Origin: Mycobacterium colombiense
Lineage (GTDB): Bacteria > Actinomycetota > Actinomycetes > Mycobacteriales > Mycobacteriaceae
Direction: 5' to 3'
Assembly (NCBI RefSeq): GCF_003284975.1
Contig: NZ_QMEU01000002.1
Location: forward strand, 89,335-153,334
Length of the DNA stretch: 64,000 nt
The position numbers and the translations under genes were made by a program. Numbering within the stretch: position 1 is the first letter of the stretch; the number at the start of each line of letters is the position of its first letter. Positions 16,883 to 26,973 of the stretch are shown here, in pieces. The notes under the pieces were generated by a model that saw nothing but the letters and a program-made list of their open reading frames with translations, was not told the DNA's origin and did no database searches.

Positions 16883-17776
16883 TCATTCACCGAAGTAGTG
16901 GCCGGCATCGAGGTCCTCCAGCAACCCCGGTCCTTCCGGGTGCCAGTCGAGGATCTTTTGCGTCAAGGCATTCGACGTCGGATTGTCCAGCGATGCGAAG
17001 AGCGCGAGAAAGCCGAAGTGACCGGCATTTTCGGCGGCGATGCTGGACGTCGGCACGTTCAGGTGACGGCCGATGACGGCGGCGATGTCCCGAAACGGCA
17101 CTCCCTCATCGGCGACGCCGTGCAGACGCGTTCCGGCCGGCGCCTTTTCGAGTGCCAGCCGGTACAGGCGCGCGGCGTCGAGCGTGTGCACACCGGGCCA
17201 CCGGTTGGCGCCATCACCGATGTATCCGGACACTCCGGTATCGCGGGCGACGTTGATGAGGTGGTGGGCGAAGCCATGGTGATCCAGGTCGCTGTGCACC
17301 AGGGGCGCAAGGCGGACCACCGACGACCGGACCCCGCGCTCGGCGAGCGCGATCACGGCGTTTTCGGAGTCAACCCGCGGGCCGCCGGCCACCGTGTCCT
17401 GTTCGGTGGCGGTTCCGCCCTGGCCCAGCAGCGAGAGCAGCAGTGTCCCCGACGTGCTGACGAACGGTCGATCGGAACCCACGAGCGCTCCCCCGATCGC
17501 GCGGACGGCCCGCAGGTCCGTCTCGGCCGCTGCCGCGAAGTCGTCGAAGTCGTGCTTGAAAGCGAGGTGGATGACGCCGTCGGAGGCTGCAGCGGCGGCA
17601 CGCAGGCCGTCGAGGTCGTCGAGATCGCCGCGGCGGGGTGTCGCCCCCGCGGCCCGCAGGGTGGCGGCGCCGGCATCCGACCGTGCCAGACCGGTGACCT
17701 GATGCCCGGCTGCGAGGAGTTCGGCGACAACGGCCGAGCCGATGTGACCGGTCGCGCCCGTGACGAAAACGTGCAT
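16883..17776 (-). CDS. NAD(P)-binding epimerase/NmrA-like SDR
   Basis: The product is a 297-residue extended SDR with the Rossmann motif TGATGHIGSAVV at the N-terminus and a downstream GDLDDLDGLRAA segment. The usual YxxxK pair is not obvious. I chose the ATG at 17776 (MHVFVTG), where the fold begins; a longer frame upstream would add 27 unlikely residues. It is divergent from a LysR regulator with a palindromic T-N11-A box between them, so it is probably that regulator's target. Confidence 0.8.
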   Translation of the reverse strand: MHVFVTGATGHIGSAVVAELLAAGHQVTGLARSDAGAATLRAAGATPRRGDLDDLDGLRAAAAASDGVIHLAFKHDFDDFAAAAETDLRAVRAIGGALVGSDRPFVSTSGTLLLSLLGQGGTATEQDTVAGGPRVDSENAVIALAERGVRSSVVRLAPLVHSDLDHHGFAHHLINVARDTGVSGYIGDGANRWPGVHTLDAARLYRLALEKAPAGTRLHGVADEGVPFRDIAAVIGRHLNVPTSSIAAENAGHFGFLALFASLDNPTSNALTQKILDWHPEGPGLLEDLDAGHYFGE

Positions 17777-17864
17777 GAATATTCCCTTCTGGTTCCCTGG
17801 GATGTGTGCCATCAAGTCAATGGCCTCGCGGGGCGCGGTGTCCAAGTCCTGTTTCACATGCCGC

Positions 17865-17881
17865 GATGCAATTCAGGCATC
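17865..17881. promoter_or_regulatory. LysR-type T-N11-A operator
   Basis: GATGC-AATTCAG-GCATC is a perfect five-base inverted repeat with the T-N11-A spacing (T17867 to A17879) typical of LysR regulators. It lies between the divergent LysR gene (start 17943) and the NmrA-like gene (start 17776), 62 bases before the LysR start. Confidence 0.5.
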
Positions 17882-17942
17882 ACCGCACGTTATGGCGCTC
17901 TGCTGGGCAGGCCGGGCCACGGGAGCCGATTACACTGAGCGC

Positions 17943-18845
17943 ATGACGGACTCGGCATCGCCGGTAGTGGATCTCGACCTGCGGCTGGTGGGTTACTTCG
18001 TCGTCGTCGCCGAGCACAAGCACTTTGGCCGGGCCGCGTCGGCGCTGCGCGTCGCGCAGCCGTCGTTGAGCCGCCAGATTCGCCGGCTCGAGCAACAACT
18101 CGGCGTCCGCCTGTTCGACCGCACCCCGCAGGGCACCCGCCTCACGGAGGCGGGCGACGTGTTCCTGCCCCGGGCCAAGGCGCTACTGCGATCAGCCGCC
18201 CAAGCCACCGCGCAGGCGCGAGCGGCCGCGCAGCCGAGCCGGATCACCATCGGGTACACGATGGGCATGATCGTCACCCCCGCGGTTCGAGAGATGCGCC
18301 GCGAGCATCCCGAGGCCGATGTTCAGGTCACACATCTGGATTGGGACCAGGCGCTCGACGCGTTGCTCGGCCATCGGGTGGATGCGGTGGTCACCCGGCT
18401 GCCGTTTCCGACCGAAGGGCTGCACGTGACGATCCTGTACGACGAACCGCGGGTGCTGGCGATACCCATCGACCATCGCCTGGCGGGGCGGAAATCAGTC
18501 ACCCTCGATGACATCGCCGACGAACCGATGCCGCAGGTGCGGCATTCGGACCCGGCGTGGAGTGCCTTCTGGCGCATCGATCCCCGGCCCGATGGGCGCC
18601 GAGCACCCGGCGGCCCGTTCATCGATGCGCTCGAGGACAAGTTCGAGCTCATCGCCTCCGGGCAGGCCGTCGCGATCACGGCCGGCATCCACGTCAACAG
18701 CCTGCGGCCCGACATCACCACGGTCCCTTTGGAAAACGTGGAGCCCAGTCATGTCGTGTTGGCGACCCGGGCCGGGGATCGCGGGCGGTTGGTGACGGCA
18801 TTCCGGAAGCTGGCCGAGGCTCACCTGACCGGGCCGGGCGTCTGA
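17943..18845 (+). CDS. LysR-family transcriptional regulator
   Basis: This 300-residue regulator has an N-terminal winged helix (LVGYFVVVAEHKHFGRAASA, QPSLSRQIRRLEQQLG, LFDRTPQGTRLTEAG) and a two-lobe substrate-binding domain. I chose the ATG at 17943, where the family's DNA-binding domain begins; an open frame extends further upstream. Divergent placement from an NmrA-like oxidoreductase gene is the classic arrangement for LysR control. The inducer is unknown. Confidence 0.9.
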   Translation: MTDSASPVVDLDLRLVGYFVVVAEHKHFGRAASALRVAQPSLSRQIRRLEQQLGVRLFDRTPQGTRLTEAGDVFLPRAKALLRSAAQATAQARAAAQPSRITIGYTMGMIVTPAVREMRREHPEADVQVTHLDWDQALDALLGHRVDAVVTRLPFPTEGLHVTILYDEPRVLAIPIDHRLAGRKSVTLDDIADEPMPQVRHSDPAWSAFWRIDPRPDGRRAPGGPFIDALEDKFELIASGQAVAITAGIHVNSLRPDITTVPLENVEPSHVVLATRAGDRGRLVTAFRKLAEAHLTGPGV

Positions 18846-18848
18846 CGC

Positions 18849-18874
18849 CGAACGTGAAGTTGAGTTCACGCTCG
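18849..18874. repeat. extragenic palindrome, 10-bp arms with 6-base loop, copy 1
   Basis: CGAACGTGAA (18849-18858), loop GTTGAG, TTCACGCTCG (18865-18874): nine of ten pairs. A closely related hairpin with the same geometry is at 57627-57652. It lies just after the LysR stop and before the convergent CoA-transferase stop, so it may also act as a terminator. Confidence 0.6.
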
Positions 18875-18921
18875 GGCCCGACCGGAAATCTGGTTTCACA
18901 TTCGACGCCCGGCAGAGGTGC

Positions 18922-19959
18922 CTACTGGCCCAACTCCGGCGGCGGACGGTACTCGGGTTCATATCCCGAGACGTGGATCGGGCTGCCCACCAAGCGGAAT
19001 TCGCCTGCTGTGACAATCACTTCCGGCGTGGCCTCGAGCGCTTCGGGCAGGTTCCGGACCGCGGCGGCGGGAACCCCCAGCGGGCGCAGTCGCCCCTCCC
19101 AGCCGATCGCGCTGTCGGTGGCGAGCATCGCCGTGACGACGGCCAGCACTTCGTCGCGGCGCGCGACTCGCTCGGCCATGGTTTCGAAGCCGCCGATGCC
19201 CGCTTCCGCGGCGAACGACTTCCAGAAGCCGTCGTGGGTGATGAATAGCGCCAGATACCCGTCGGCGGTCGGAAAGAGCTGAGCCGGAACATAATACGAA
19301 TGCGCGCCGTAGGGGCGGCGCTGCGGTTCGACGCCGCCGTTGAGATAGGCCGACGCGTGGTAGTTCAGCTGGGACAGCATGACGTCGCGCAGCGACACAT
19401 CCACCTGGCCGCCGGTGCCCGAGATGATCTTGGCCAACAGCCCCAGGGCCGCGGTCATTCCGGTGGAGTTGTCCGCCGACGAGTAGCCGGGCAGCGTCGG
19501 CGGGCCGTCCGGGTCGCCGGTCAGGGCGGCGGTGCCGACGCCCGCCTGCACCACGTAGTCGAACGCCGGGTCGTCGCCGCCGTACAGCCCGAAGCCGGTG
19601 ATCGCCACGCAGACGATCTTCTCGTTGTGTCGGCGCAGCGAGTCGTAGGTCAGGCCCAGCCGGCGGATGGCCGAGGGTTTCAGGTTCACCAGCAGCGCGT
19701 GCGAATCCGCGACCAGTTCACCCAACCGCTGCTGCCCCGCGTCGGAATTGAGGTCCAGCGTGATGCTGGATTTGTTGCGGTTGAGGCTGGCGAAGTAGGT
19801 GGCGCCGACGCTGCGGGAGATCTCGCCGCCGGCGGGTTCGATCTTGGTGACGTCGGCGCCGAGGTCGGCGAGCAGCATGGTGGCGTACGGCCCCGCCAGC
19901 ATGGTGCCGACCTCGAGGATGCGGACCCCCGCCAGTGGTCCGGAGTTGTTTGCGGTCAA
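18922..19959 (-). CDS. class III (CaiB/BaiF) CoA-transferase
   Basis: This 345-residue protein has the family N-terminus GVRILEVGTMLAGPYATMLLADLGADVTKIE and the catalytic aspartate region DPAFDYVVQAG (Asp134). Class III CoA-transferases move CoA between acids, or in related racemases epimerise 2-methylacyl-CoA. It overlaps the next LLM oxidoreductase by 4 bases and belongs to an operon that also encodes both subunits of a B12 mutase. It may load CoA on the pathway acid. Confidence 0.88.
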   Translation of the reverse strand: MTANNSGPLAGVRILEVGTMLAGPYATMLLADLGADVTKIEPAGGEISRSVGATYFASLNRNKSSITLDLNSDAGQQRLGELVADSHALLVNLKPSAIRRLGLTYDSLRRHNEKIVCVAITGFGLYGGDDPAFDYVVQAGVGTAALTGDPDGPPTLPGYSSADNSTGMTAALGLLAKIISGTGGQVDVSLRDVMLSQLNYHASAYLNGGVEPQRRPYGAHSYYVPAQLFPTADGYLALFITHDGFWKSFAAEAGIGGFETMAERVARRDEVLAVVTAMLATDSAIGWEGRLRPLGVPAAAVRNLPEALEATPEVIVTAGEFRLVGSPIHVSGYEPEYRPPPELGQ

Positions 19960-20912
19960 CGCAATTCCGCGGCGAGTGAGGCGATCATCTCGCGGGTGCG
20001 CCGCTTGGAGGCAACCAGCTCGTCACGGTTGTCGCCGATCGGCAGCAGCCGCACCGACAGATCGGTCACGCCGGCGTCGGCGAACCGGCGCATCCGGCCC
20101 AGGATCAGTTCCTCATCACCGGCCGCGCACAGGTCGCCGACGTCGCGGGCGTCGCCGCGGTCCAGCAGGCGCTGATAGTTGGGCGACACCTCCGCCTCGC
20201 CCAGGATGCGGTTGGCCCGCTCCTTGGCCTCATCGACTCGCGAAGGCTCGCAAAGGCATACCGGGATGCCCGCGATGATGCGCGGCGCGGGACGCCCGGC
20301 ATCGGCGGCGGCCTTGGTGATCTTCGGCGCGATGTGGTCACCGATGGCGCGCTCGTCGGCCATCCACAGCACGGTGCCGTCGGCGAGCTCACCGGCGATC
20401 TGGAGCATCACCGGCCCCAGCGCGGCGACGAGCACCGGCATCGGGGTGTCGGCCCCGATCGCCAGCGGGTTGTGCACGGTGAACGAATCGTTCTCGACGT
20501 CAACGTCTCCCGGTCCGGTGATGGCGGCGTTGAGCACCTGCAGGTAGTCGCGGGTGTAGGCGGCCGGCTTCTCGTACGGTAGGCCGAGCATGTCGCGGAC
20601 GATCCAGTGGTGCGACGGCCCGACACCCAGGGCGAGCCGGCCGTCGGCCACTGCGTGTGTCGAGAGCGCTTGGCGGGCAAGGGCGATGGGGTGCTGGGCC
20701 TGCAGCGGCACCACGGCGGTGCCCAGCTCGATGCGTGAGCTGTGGGCGGCCATCAGCGACACCATGGTCAGGCAGTCGAAGTCGGTGGGTACCTGCGGCA
20801 TCCACGCCGTGTCCAGGCCCGCGGATTCGGCCCATTCGATGTCGGAGGCCAGCCTGTCCACCTTGCGGGCCATATCGCCACGCTCGGCGCCGATCATTAC
20901 TCCGACGCGCAC
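19956..20912 (-). CDS. LLM-class F420-dependent oxidoreductase
   Basis: This 318-residue luciferase-like protein shows VGVMIGAERGDM, AESAGLDTAWMPQVP, IELGTAVVPLQAQHP, RLALGVGPSHHW and VLVAALGPVMLQIAGE. These are typical of the actinobacterial F420-dependent subgroup. It overlaps the B12-binding subunit gene by 16 bases and the CoA-transferase gene by 4 bases, so it is translationally coupled within the mutase operon. It probably performs a redox step on the CoA ester or its precursor. Confidence 0.85.
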   Translation of the reverse strand: MRVGVMIGAERGDMARKVDRLASDIEWAESAGLDTAWMPQVPTDFDCLTMVSLMAAHSSRIELGTAVVPLQAQHPIALARQALSTHAVADGRLALGVGPSHHWIVRDMLGLPYEKPAAYTRDYLQVLNAAITGPGDVDVENDSFTVHNPLAIGADTPMPVLVAALGPVMLQIAGELADGTVLWMADERAIGDHIAPKITKAAADAGRPAPRIIAGIPVCLCEPSRVDEAKERANRILGEAEVSPNYQRLLDRGDARDVGDLCAAGDEELILGRMRRFADAGVTDLSVRLLPIGDNRDELVASKRRTREMIASLAAELR

Positions 20913-21337
20913 GGTTCCTCCAGGGCTGGTTCGTTTGAGTCGATGTCCGCCGTGCCGGTCAGTTTGCGGATCTCGCGCACCAGGTTCTCCAGCGGTGTCC
21001 CGGTGGGGAATACCGCTGCCGCACCGGCCGATAGCAGCTTGGGTACGTCCGCATGCGGGATCGTCCCGCCGACGACGACTGCGATGTCGGCCGCATCGGC
21101 GGCGCGCAGCGCTTCGATGGTGCGGGCGGTCAGCGCCAGGTGCGCGCCCGACAGGATGCTCAGGCCGACGACGGCGACGTCCTCCTGGACGGCGATGGAC
21201 GCGATGTCTTCGATGCGCTGCCGGATGCCGGTGTAGATGACCTCGAAACCGGCGTCACGCAGGGTGCGGGCGACGATCTTGGCGCCGCGGTCGTGCCCGT
21301 CCAGGCCGGGTTTGGCGACGAGAATGCGGGCCGTCAT
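20897..21337 (-). CDS. B12-binding subunit of acyl-CoA mutase
   Basis: This 146-residue protein is a stand-alone cobalamin-binding domain. It has the base-off/His-on motif DGHDRGAK (DxHxxG, near residues 13-20), the SxL segment GLSILSGAH and GGTIP. It corresponds to the C-terminal domain of methylmalonyl-CoA mutase, or to the small subunit of isobutyryl- and 2-hydroxyisobutyryl-CoA mutases. Its ATG immediately follows the stop of the catalytic subunit gene. The two proteins must form the active adenosylcobalamin enzyme together. Confidence 0.92.
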   Translation of the reverse strand: MTARILVAKPGLDGHDRGAKIVARTLRDAGFEVIYTGIRQRIEDIASIAVQEDVAVVGLSILSGAHLALTARTIEALRAADAADIAVVVGGTIPHADVPKLLSAGAAAVFPTGTPLENLVREIRKLTGTADIDSNEPALEEPCASE

Positions 21338-22915
<1,578 letters not shown>

Positions 22916-22985
22916 CGGTGAATAACGTACTTGCAAAAAAAGAGAATGCCAATACCATACGGTTGACCAGGTAAAAGGAGGCTCC

Positions 22986-23821
22986 ATGCCCAACGGTTCG
23001 CTCGTCGATCGCACCGTCGTCATCTCCGGCGGCAGCCGCGGAATCGGGCTGGCGATCGGGATCGGTGCGGCCCGGCAGGGCGCCAACGTGGTGCTGCTGG
23101 CCAAGACCGATACACCGCATCCCCGCCTGCCCGGCACCGTCCACACGGCCGCCGCCGAGGTCGAGGCCGCCGGCGGCAAGGCGCTGGCCGTCGTCGGCGA
23201 CGTCCGCCGCGAAGAGGACGTGCAACGGGTGGTCGATGCGGCGGTGCAGCGATTCGGCGGCGTCGACGTCTGTGTCAACAACGCCAGCGCCATCGCGGTG
23301 GAACCGACCGCCGTTTTGTCGGCCAAGAAGTACGACCTGATGCAGGAGATCAACCTGCGGGGCACCTTCCTGCTGACCAAGGCGTGCGTGCCGCACCTGG
23401 AGAAATCGGCCAACCCGCACGTGCTGACCATCTCGCCGCGGTGAACATGAACCCGCGCTGGCTGGGGGCCCACCCCGCTTACACGCTGTCCAAGTATGGG
23501 ATGACGCTGCTGTCGCTGGGCTGGGCTGCGGAATTCGCCTTCCAACCTGGGAAAGCTGGGATCAGCGTGAATTGCCTTTGGCCGCAAACCTATATCGCGA
23601 CCGCCGCGGTGGCGAACATGGCCGACGGAGACAAGCTGGCCGAGTCGTCGCGCAGCCCGGAGATCATGGCCGACGCGGCCGTCGAGATCGTCTCGCGCCC
23701 CAGCCGGGAAGCCACCGGCAACTGCTACATCGACGCCGATGTTCTGCACTCCGCCGGAGTCGCGGACCTCTCCCGCTACGGCGGTGGCGACCAACCGATT
23801 CCGGACCTGTTCCTCGACTGA
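22986..23821 (+). pseudogene. HSDL2-like short-chain dehydrogenase, frameshifted
   Basis: Two frames together make one SDR. The first (22986-23444) gives MPNGSLVDRTVVISGGSRGI, the NNAS motif and the strand ending LTIS, then stops early. The second frame continues with MNPRWLGAHPAYTLSKYGM, which carries the YxxxK active site. The family has SPP followed by the N-M-N-P segment at this point, so restoring one base near 23438-23441 (CCGCGG to CCGCCGG) rejoins the frames. The rest looks intact and codon usage is normal, so this is a recent mutation or a sequencing error. It is divergent from the mutase operon. A GGAGG ribosome site precedes the start. Confidence 0.85.
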
Positions 23822-23824
23822 GTC

Positions 23825-24637
23825 CTACGCGCGGCAAAGGATTTCGCCGTGCGGTATGGCGATCCAACCGTCCTGGGCGGCGGCCCATTCGCGCCACGCG
23901 GCGGAGATCTCTTCGAGCTGCGCAGGGGTGGCCAGCTCGAGGCGTACCAGGTCGCGGGCCACGGTGGAGTGCAGGATTCGGTCGGCCCACATTGCGCCCC
24001 ACCAGTCGCGCGTCGCGGGCGTGGCATAGCACCACAGGCTGCCGGTGGGCGTGATGTCGGTGAATCCCGCCTGCTGCGCCCACGACAGCAGGCGCCGCCC
24101 CGCGTCCGGTTCGCCACGGTTGGCGCGCGCGACGCGCTGGTAGAGGTCGCGCCACAGGTCGAGCGCTGGCAGCTCGGGATACCAGACGAAGCCCGAGTAG
24201 TCGGCATCCCGGGCCGCCACGATGCCGCCCGGCGCGCACACCCGTCGCATCTCTCGCAGCGCCACCACCGGATCGGCGACGTGCTGGAGCACCTGATGCG
24301 CGTGGACGACCTCGAAAGTGCCGTCGGGAAAGTCGAGCTTGTGCACGTCGGCGGTCGCAAAGGAGACGTTGGACAGCTTCCGTTGCTCGACCTCGGCGCG
24401 GGCAACGCCGAGCACATCGGGGGCCTGATCGACGGCGGTGACCGGACCGGGCGCGACGCGCGCGGCCAGGTCGGCGGTGATGGTGCCGGGTCCGCAACCG
24501 ACGTCGAGCACGGACAGCCCCGGTTTCAGGTGCGCCAGCAGGTAGGCCGCGGAGTCCTCGGCGGTGCGCCGCTGGTGGGAGCGCAGCACCGACTCGTGGT
24601 GCCCGTGCGTGTAGGTCGCTCGGTGTTGGTCGTCCAT
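23825..24637 (-). CDS. SAM-dependent methyltransferase, UbiE/Methyltransf_11 type
   Basis: This 270-residue methyltransferase has motif I VLDVGCGPGTITADLA (near 43), the acidic VTAVDQAP and motif HAHQVLQHVADPVVALREM. The N-terminus YTHGHHESVLRSHQ is common in actinobacterial methyltransferases acting on quinones or small molecules. It converges on the broken SDR gene. An inverted repeat upstream (24702-24724) could serve as its operator or as a terminator of the peptidase gene before it. Confidence 0.82.
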   Translation of the reverse strand: MDDQHRATYTHGHHESVLRSHQRRTAEDSAAYLLAHLKPGLSVLDVGCGPGTITADLAARVAPGPVTAVDQAPDVLGVARAEVEQRKLSNVSFATADVHKLDFPDGTFEVVHAHQVLQHVADPVVALREMRRVCAPGGIVAARDADYSGFVWYPELPALDLWRDLYQRVARANRGEPDAGRRLLSWAQQAGFTDITPTGSLWCYATPATRDWWGAMWADRILHSTVARDLVRLELATPAQLEEISAAWREWAAAQDGWIAIPHGEILCRA

Positions 24638-24701
24638 GGTGGTCTTCCTTGCCTGCGTGGCTCACCCGGAAGGCTACGCGCCCACTCCATAATATGAAAT
24701 T

Positions 24702-24724
24702 TATGTCTCAGATAGCGAGACATA
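24702..24724 (-). terminator. 8-bp inverted repeat after the peptidase gene
   Basis: TATGTCTC (24702-24709) and GAGACATA (24717-24724) pair perfectly around seven bases, directly after the stop at 24725. On the minus strand a short A/T-rich stretch follows, so it may be a weak terminator. It is also 65 bases before the methyltransferase start, so an operator is an alternative. Confidence 0.4.
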
Positions 24725-25429
24725 TCAGTCGACGGGCACGTCGAGAATCGGTTGGTCGACACCGGCGCCCGCGCCGTCGAAATGCCACCACTCCCCCGAA
24801 TACACCTTCAACCCGCCGAAGTTCATGGCGTTCCGTAGCGCGGCCCGGTTCGCCACTGCGTCGGCACTGATGCCTTGGGTATTGAAAGCGGTTGCCCGAG
24901 AGGTGAAGTCGTCGAAGTCGGTGCCCATGTCGGCCAGGCAGAGGCCGCCGGCATGCAGTCCGGACGAGCATGGCTGCTGAGTCGTCGTGAACGTCACGTC
25001 GACCGAGCGCCCCGACTCGTGACTGTGCGCGTACGCACCCGGGCGTGCCACCCACGCGGGGTTGGGAACCAGGTGGAACATCTTGACCTGAACCTCGTGC
25101 GGGCGATAGCAGTCCCAGAACACCAGCAGGTGGCCCTGCGGGCGCAGGGCGCCGGCCGCGGCGGCAAGGCCGGGGGCCATCGATTGGTGCACAAGGCATC
25201 TGGCGTCGGAGGGATACAGCTGGGTGTGGGTGAAATTGTTCGTCGTCGTGTAGCGCAGATCGAGCACCGCGTCGGGAACGACGCTGCGGATGTCCACGAA
25301 GCCGGCCGCTCGCGCGGCGTCGCTGACCGGCGGGATATCGGGATCGCCCGAGGCCTGGGGCGTTACTGCCGCGCCCACCCAGACCAGCGACACCGCAATG
25401 GTCGATCGCAGCACCCAGGCGAGACGCAT
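24725..25429 (-). CDS. secreted D-Ala-D-Ala dipeptidase, VanX/peptidase M15D
   Basis: The 234-residue precursor starts with a Sec signal peptide (MRLAWVLRSTIAVSLVWVGA, cleavage near residue 28). The zinc-peptidase motifs follow: SHESGRSVD (SxHxxGxxxD, two Zn ligands) and EWWHF (catalytic Glu and third ligand). It also has RYTTTNNF and DCYRPHEVQ. The family hydrolyses D-alanyl-D-alanine. A signal peptide puts this one outside the membrane, so peptidoglycan turnover rather than vancomycin resistance is the likely role. No VanH/VanA genes are nearby. Confidence 0.9.
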   Translation of the reverse strand: MRLAWVLRSTIAVSLVWVGAAVTPQASGDPDIPPVSDAARAAGFVDIRSVVPDAVLDLRYTTTNNFTHTQLYPSDARCLVHQSMAPGLAAAAGALRPQGHLLVFWDCYRPHEVQVKMFHLVPNPAWVARPGAYAHSHESGRSVDVTFTTTQQPCSSGLHAGGLCLADMGTDFDDFTSRATAFNTQGISADAVANRAALRNAMNFGGLKVYSGEWWHFDGAGAGVDQPILDVPVD

Positions 25430-25513
25430 GCGGTCATTATCCCGGTTGGCCGGCCCGGATCGGGTGAGGCGCCAGGTGTCGTTGCTACCTGCGTCCAGGC
25501 GTCAAGAAAACCA

Positions 25514-25546
25514 GTGGGCTGGTACGAAGTATTCGCACCAGCCCAC
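25514..25546 (-). terminator. intrinsic terminator of cspA
   Basis: GTGGGCTGGT (25514-25523) and ACCAGCCCAC (25537-25546) form a perfect 10-bp stem with a 13-base loop. Read on the minus strand, the stem is followed by TGGTTTTCTTG. It lies 17 bases past the cspA stop and before the peptidase gene, a classical rho-independent arrangement. Confidence 0.85.
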
Positions 25547-25563
25547 CGTGACGTATGTGAATT

Positions 25564-25767
25564 TCAGACGCTACTGACTCCTACCGCCTGGGGTCCTTTG
25601 GCTCCTTGCTCCACCTCGAACTGAACACGCTGGTTTTCGTCGAGCGAGCGATAGCCGTTGCCCTGGATCTCGGAGTAGTGGACGAAGAGGTCCTTCGTGC
25701 CGTCGTCAGGGGTGATGAAGCCGAAGCCCTTTTCACCGTTGAACCATTTCACAGTTCCCTGTGCCAT
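25564..25767 (-). CDS. cspA: cold-shock protein CspA
   Basis: This 67-residue single cold-shock domain has both RNA-binding motifs: [15 protein letters not shown] (RNP1 KGFGFI) and LFVHYSEI (RNP2). It is a cytoplasmic RNA chaperone that prevents secondary structure and supports translation under cold or stress. Length is typical for actinobacterial CspA. It is monocistronic, with a strong terminator downstream and an A/T-rich leader containing a small inverted repeat upstream. Confidence 0.95.
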   Translation of the reverse strand: MAQGTVKWFNGEKGFGFITPDDGTKDLFVHYSEIQGNGYRSLDENQRVQFEVEQGAKGPQAVGVSSV

Positions 25768-26113
25768 TACTTACTTCCCTCATCAAATGCGGATGTACCA
25801 AACACATCCATGCGTCTCCAGGGTAGCACGAACCTGCACTATTTTTAAACCAGTTGTGGCGCTTGCTAATTCATCTGCCAATCGACCCCGAAGATGGCGC
25901 CCCGTGACCGGCGGAAGCGGCGCACCCAGGCCGCATTTCACCTGGACACGGCAGGTACCGCGCCGGTTGCCTGTACAGTGGAGAGGAACCGCGTTCTTGC
26001 GGTCAGCGCGAATCGCGAACGAACCACGAATGAGGTCGCCGTGCGATTCGATCGTCGTCCGACGCCAAGTAACAGCGCGTATCGGCCGAACTTTTCGTTT
26101 GGAAGGACAGCCC
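25768..26113. other. cspA leader/promoter region and gene-free stretch
   Basis: About 346 bases without a supported gene. Next to cspA, GGATGT and ACATCC (about 25792-25810) form a small inverted repeat in the presumed cspA leader, and TACCCT near 25820 on the minus strand could be its -10 element. Beyond that the region is less GC-rich than its surroundings. The open frames on both strands show no recognisable product. Confidence 0.4.
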
Positions 26114-26251
26114 ATGGACCAGTCGAACCTGTTTTCCCACCCCGAGGCACCGAAGTATGTCGCTTCGGGCGAAAGCTCCGCGAAACCGGTGGAGCACCCG
26201 ACGTTTTCCGATCGGCCCGACACCGACGGCTCTACAACTCAATGTCGCTGA
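26114..26251 (+). CDS. possible 45-residue protein
   Basis: A short frame starts ATG with GGAAGGA 7 bases before it and gives MDQSNLFSHPEAPKYVASGE followed by a polar, acidic tail. It has no membrane segment or known motif. Codon third positions are mostly G or C. The good ribosome site is the main support; there is no family match. Confidence 0.3.
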   Translation: MDQSNLFSHPEAPKYVASGESSAKPVEHPTFSDRPDTDGSTTQCR

Positions 26252-26273
26252 TCGGCGGTGGGGTGCGTGGACG

Positions 26274-26507
26274 TCAGGATGCTTTGGCGTACCTGCGGAC
26301 CAATTCGCCTTCTCCGAACGTACTGGTCCGCTGTTGACCGTTGTCGTCTCGGCTGAAAAATGTCCACTGCCCCGGACCACTCTGCGGAGCACTGATCATC
26401 TTGACCGTCAGCCGCAATTCGGTGGGGCGCCGCGTGCCGATGACGTCACCGACCCGGATCTGCGATGGGTGGATCTCGACCGCGTCGCACCAGTTCTCTA
26501 TAGCCAT
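26274..26507 (-). CDS. small conserved-looking hypothetical protein
   Basis: This 77-residue protein (MAIENWCDAVEIHPSQIRVG) continues with beta-rich sequence and ends GEGELVRRYAKAS. I prefer the ATG at 26507, preceded by GAGG at 9 bases; in-frame ATGs upstream reach 26546. The pattern of a VGDVIG strand followed by LTVKMI, WTFFSRDD and RTSTF suggests a small beta-barrel or SH3-like domain. It resembles mycobacterial hypotheticals but I cannot assign a family or function. Confidence 0.55.
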   Translation of the reverse strand: MAIENWCDAVEIHPSQIRVGDVIGTRRPTELRLTVKMISAPQSGPGQWTFFSRDDNGQQRTSTFGEGELVRRYAKAS

Positions 26508-26973
26508 GTAATCCATCCTCGCAGTTGCTAACAGCCTACCCGTCATCCCGCCCTACCGGGGCGGATGGCACACACTGTTTTCTCATACCTTGCACCGCAA
26601 GGGATTTCCTTCCGGCGGAAATGACAAAGTCCATTTGCCGGGCGAATTCCCCAGAGTTGGCCGGCCAAGCCATGTCGTGTTTGCGTGCTGTCGCCGGTCA
26701 CCCGATTGTCTGGGTGAGCCATGGATGGCGTAGCGTCGAAAGTGAGCCGTTCGTTGTCAGCGGTGGTCTTCTACGCAATCGCGCGGGTGACACCCACGGG
26801 CAATGTGATTCCTCCGTCGGTCCCGCGTCCGTAGGCCCGACGACGCCGAGCGCGAAGGAACCGCCCATGGGTCATACCACCCCGGCCATTACCCGACACA
26901 AGAACCCGATTACCTTTGCGGACGGCGGCGCCGCCGCGACCAGGTGTGCGCCCCGCCGCCCGTGGTACCTCCG
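26508..26973. other. gene-free stretch before the DUF5994 gene
   Basis: About 466 bases. One plus-strand frame (26525-26977) is open but has no ribosome site, irregular codon use and no recognisable product, so I do not call it. A promoter for the DUF5994 gene probably lies near its right end. No repeats were seen. Confidence 0.45.

Noticed and set aside
22916..23794. N-terminal extension of the mutase catalytic subunit
   Set aside because: The frame stays open upstream of 22915 only as the antisense of the SDR gene. The family begins near MDNTAHTPSG.
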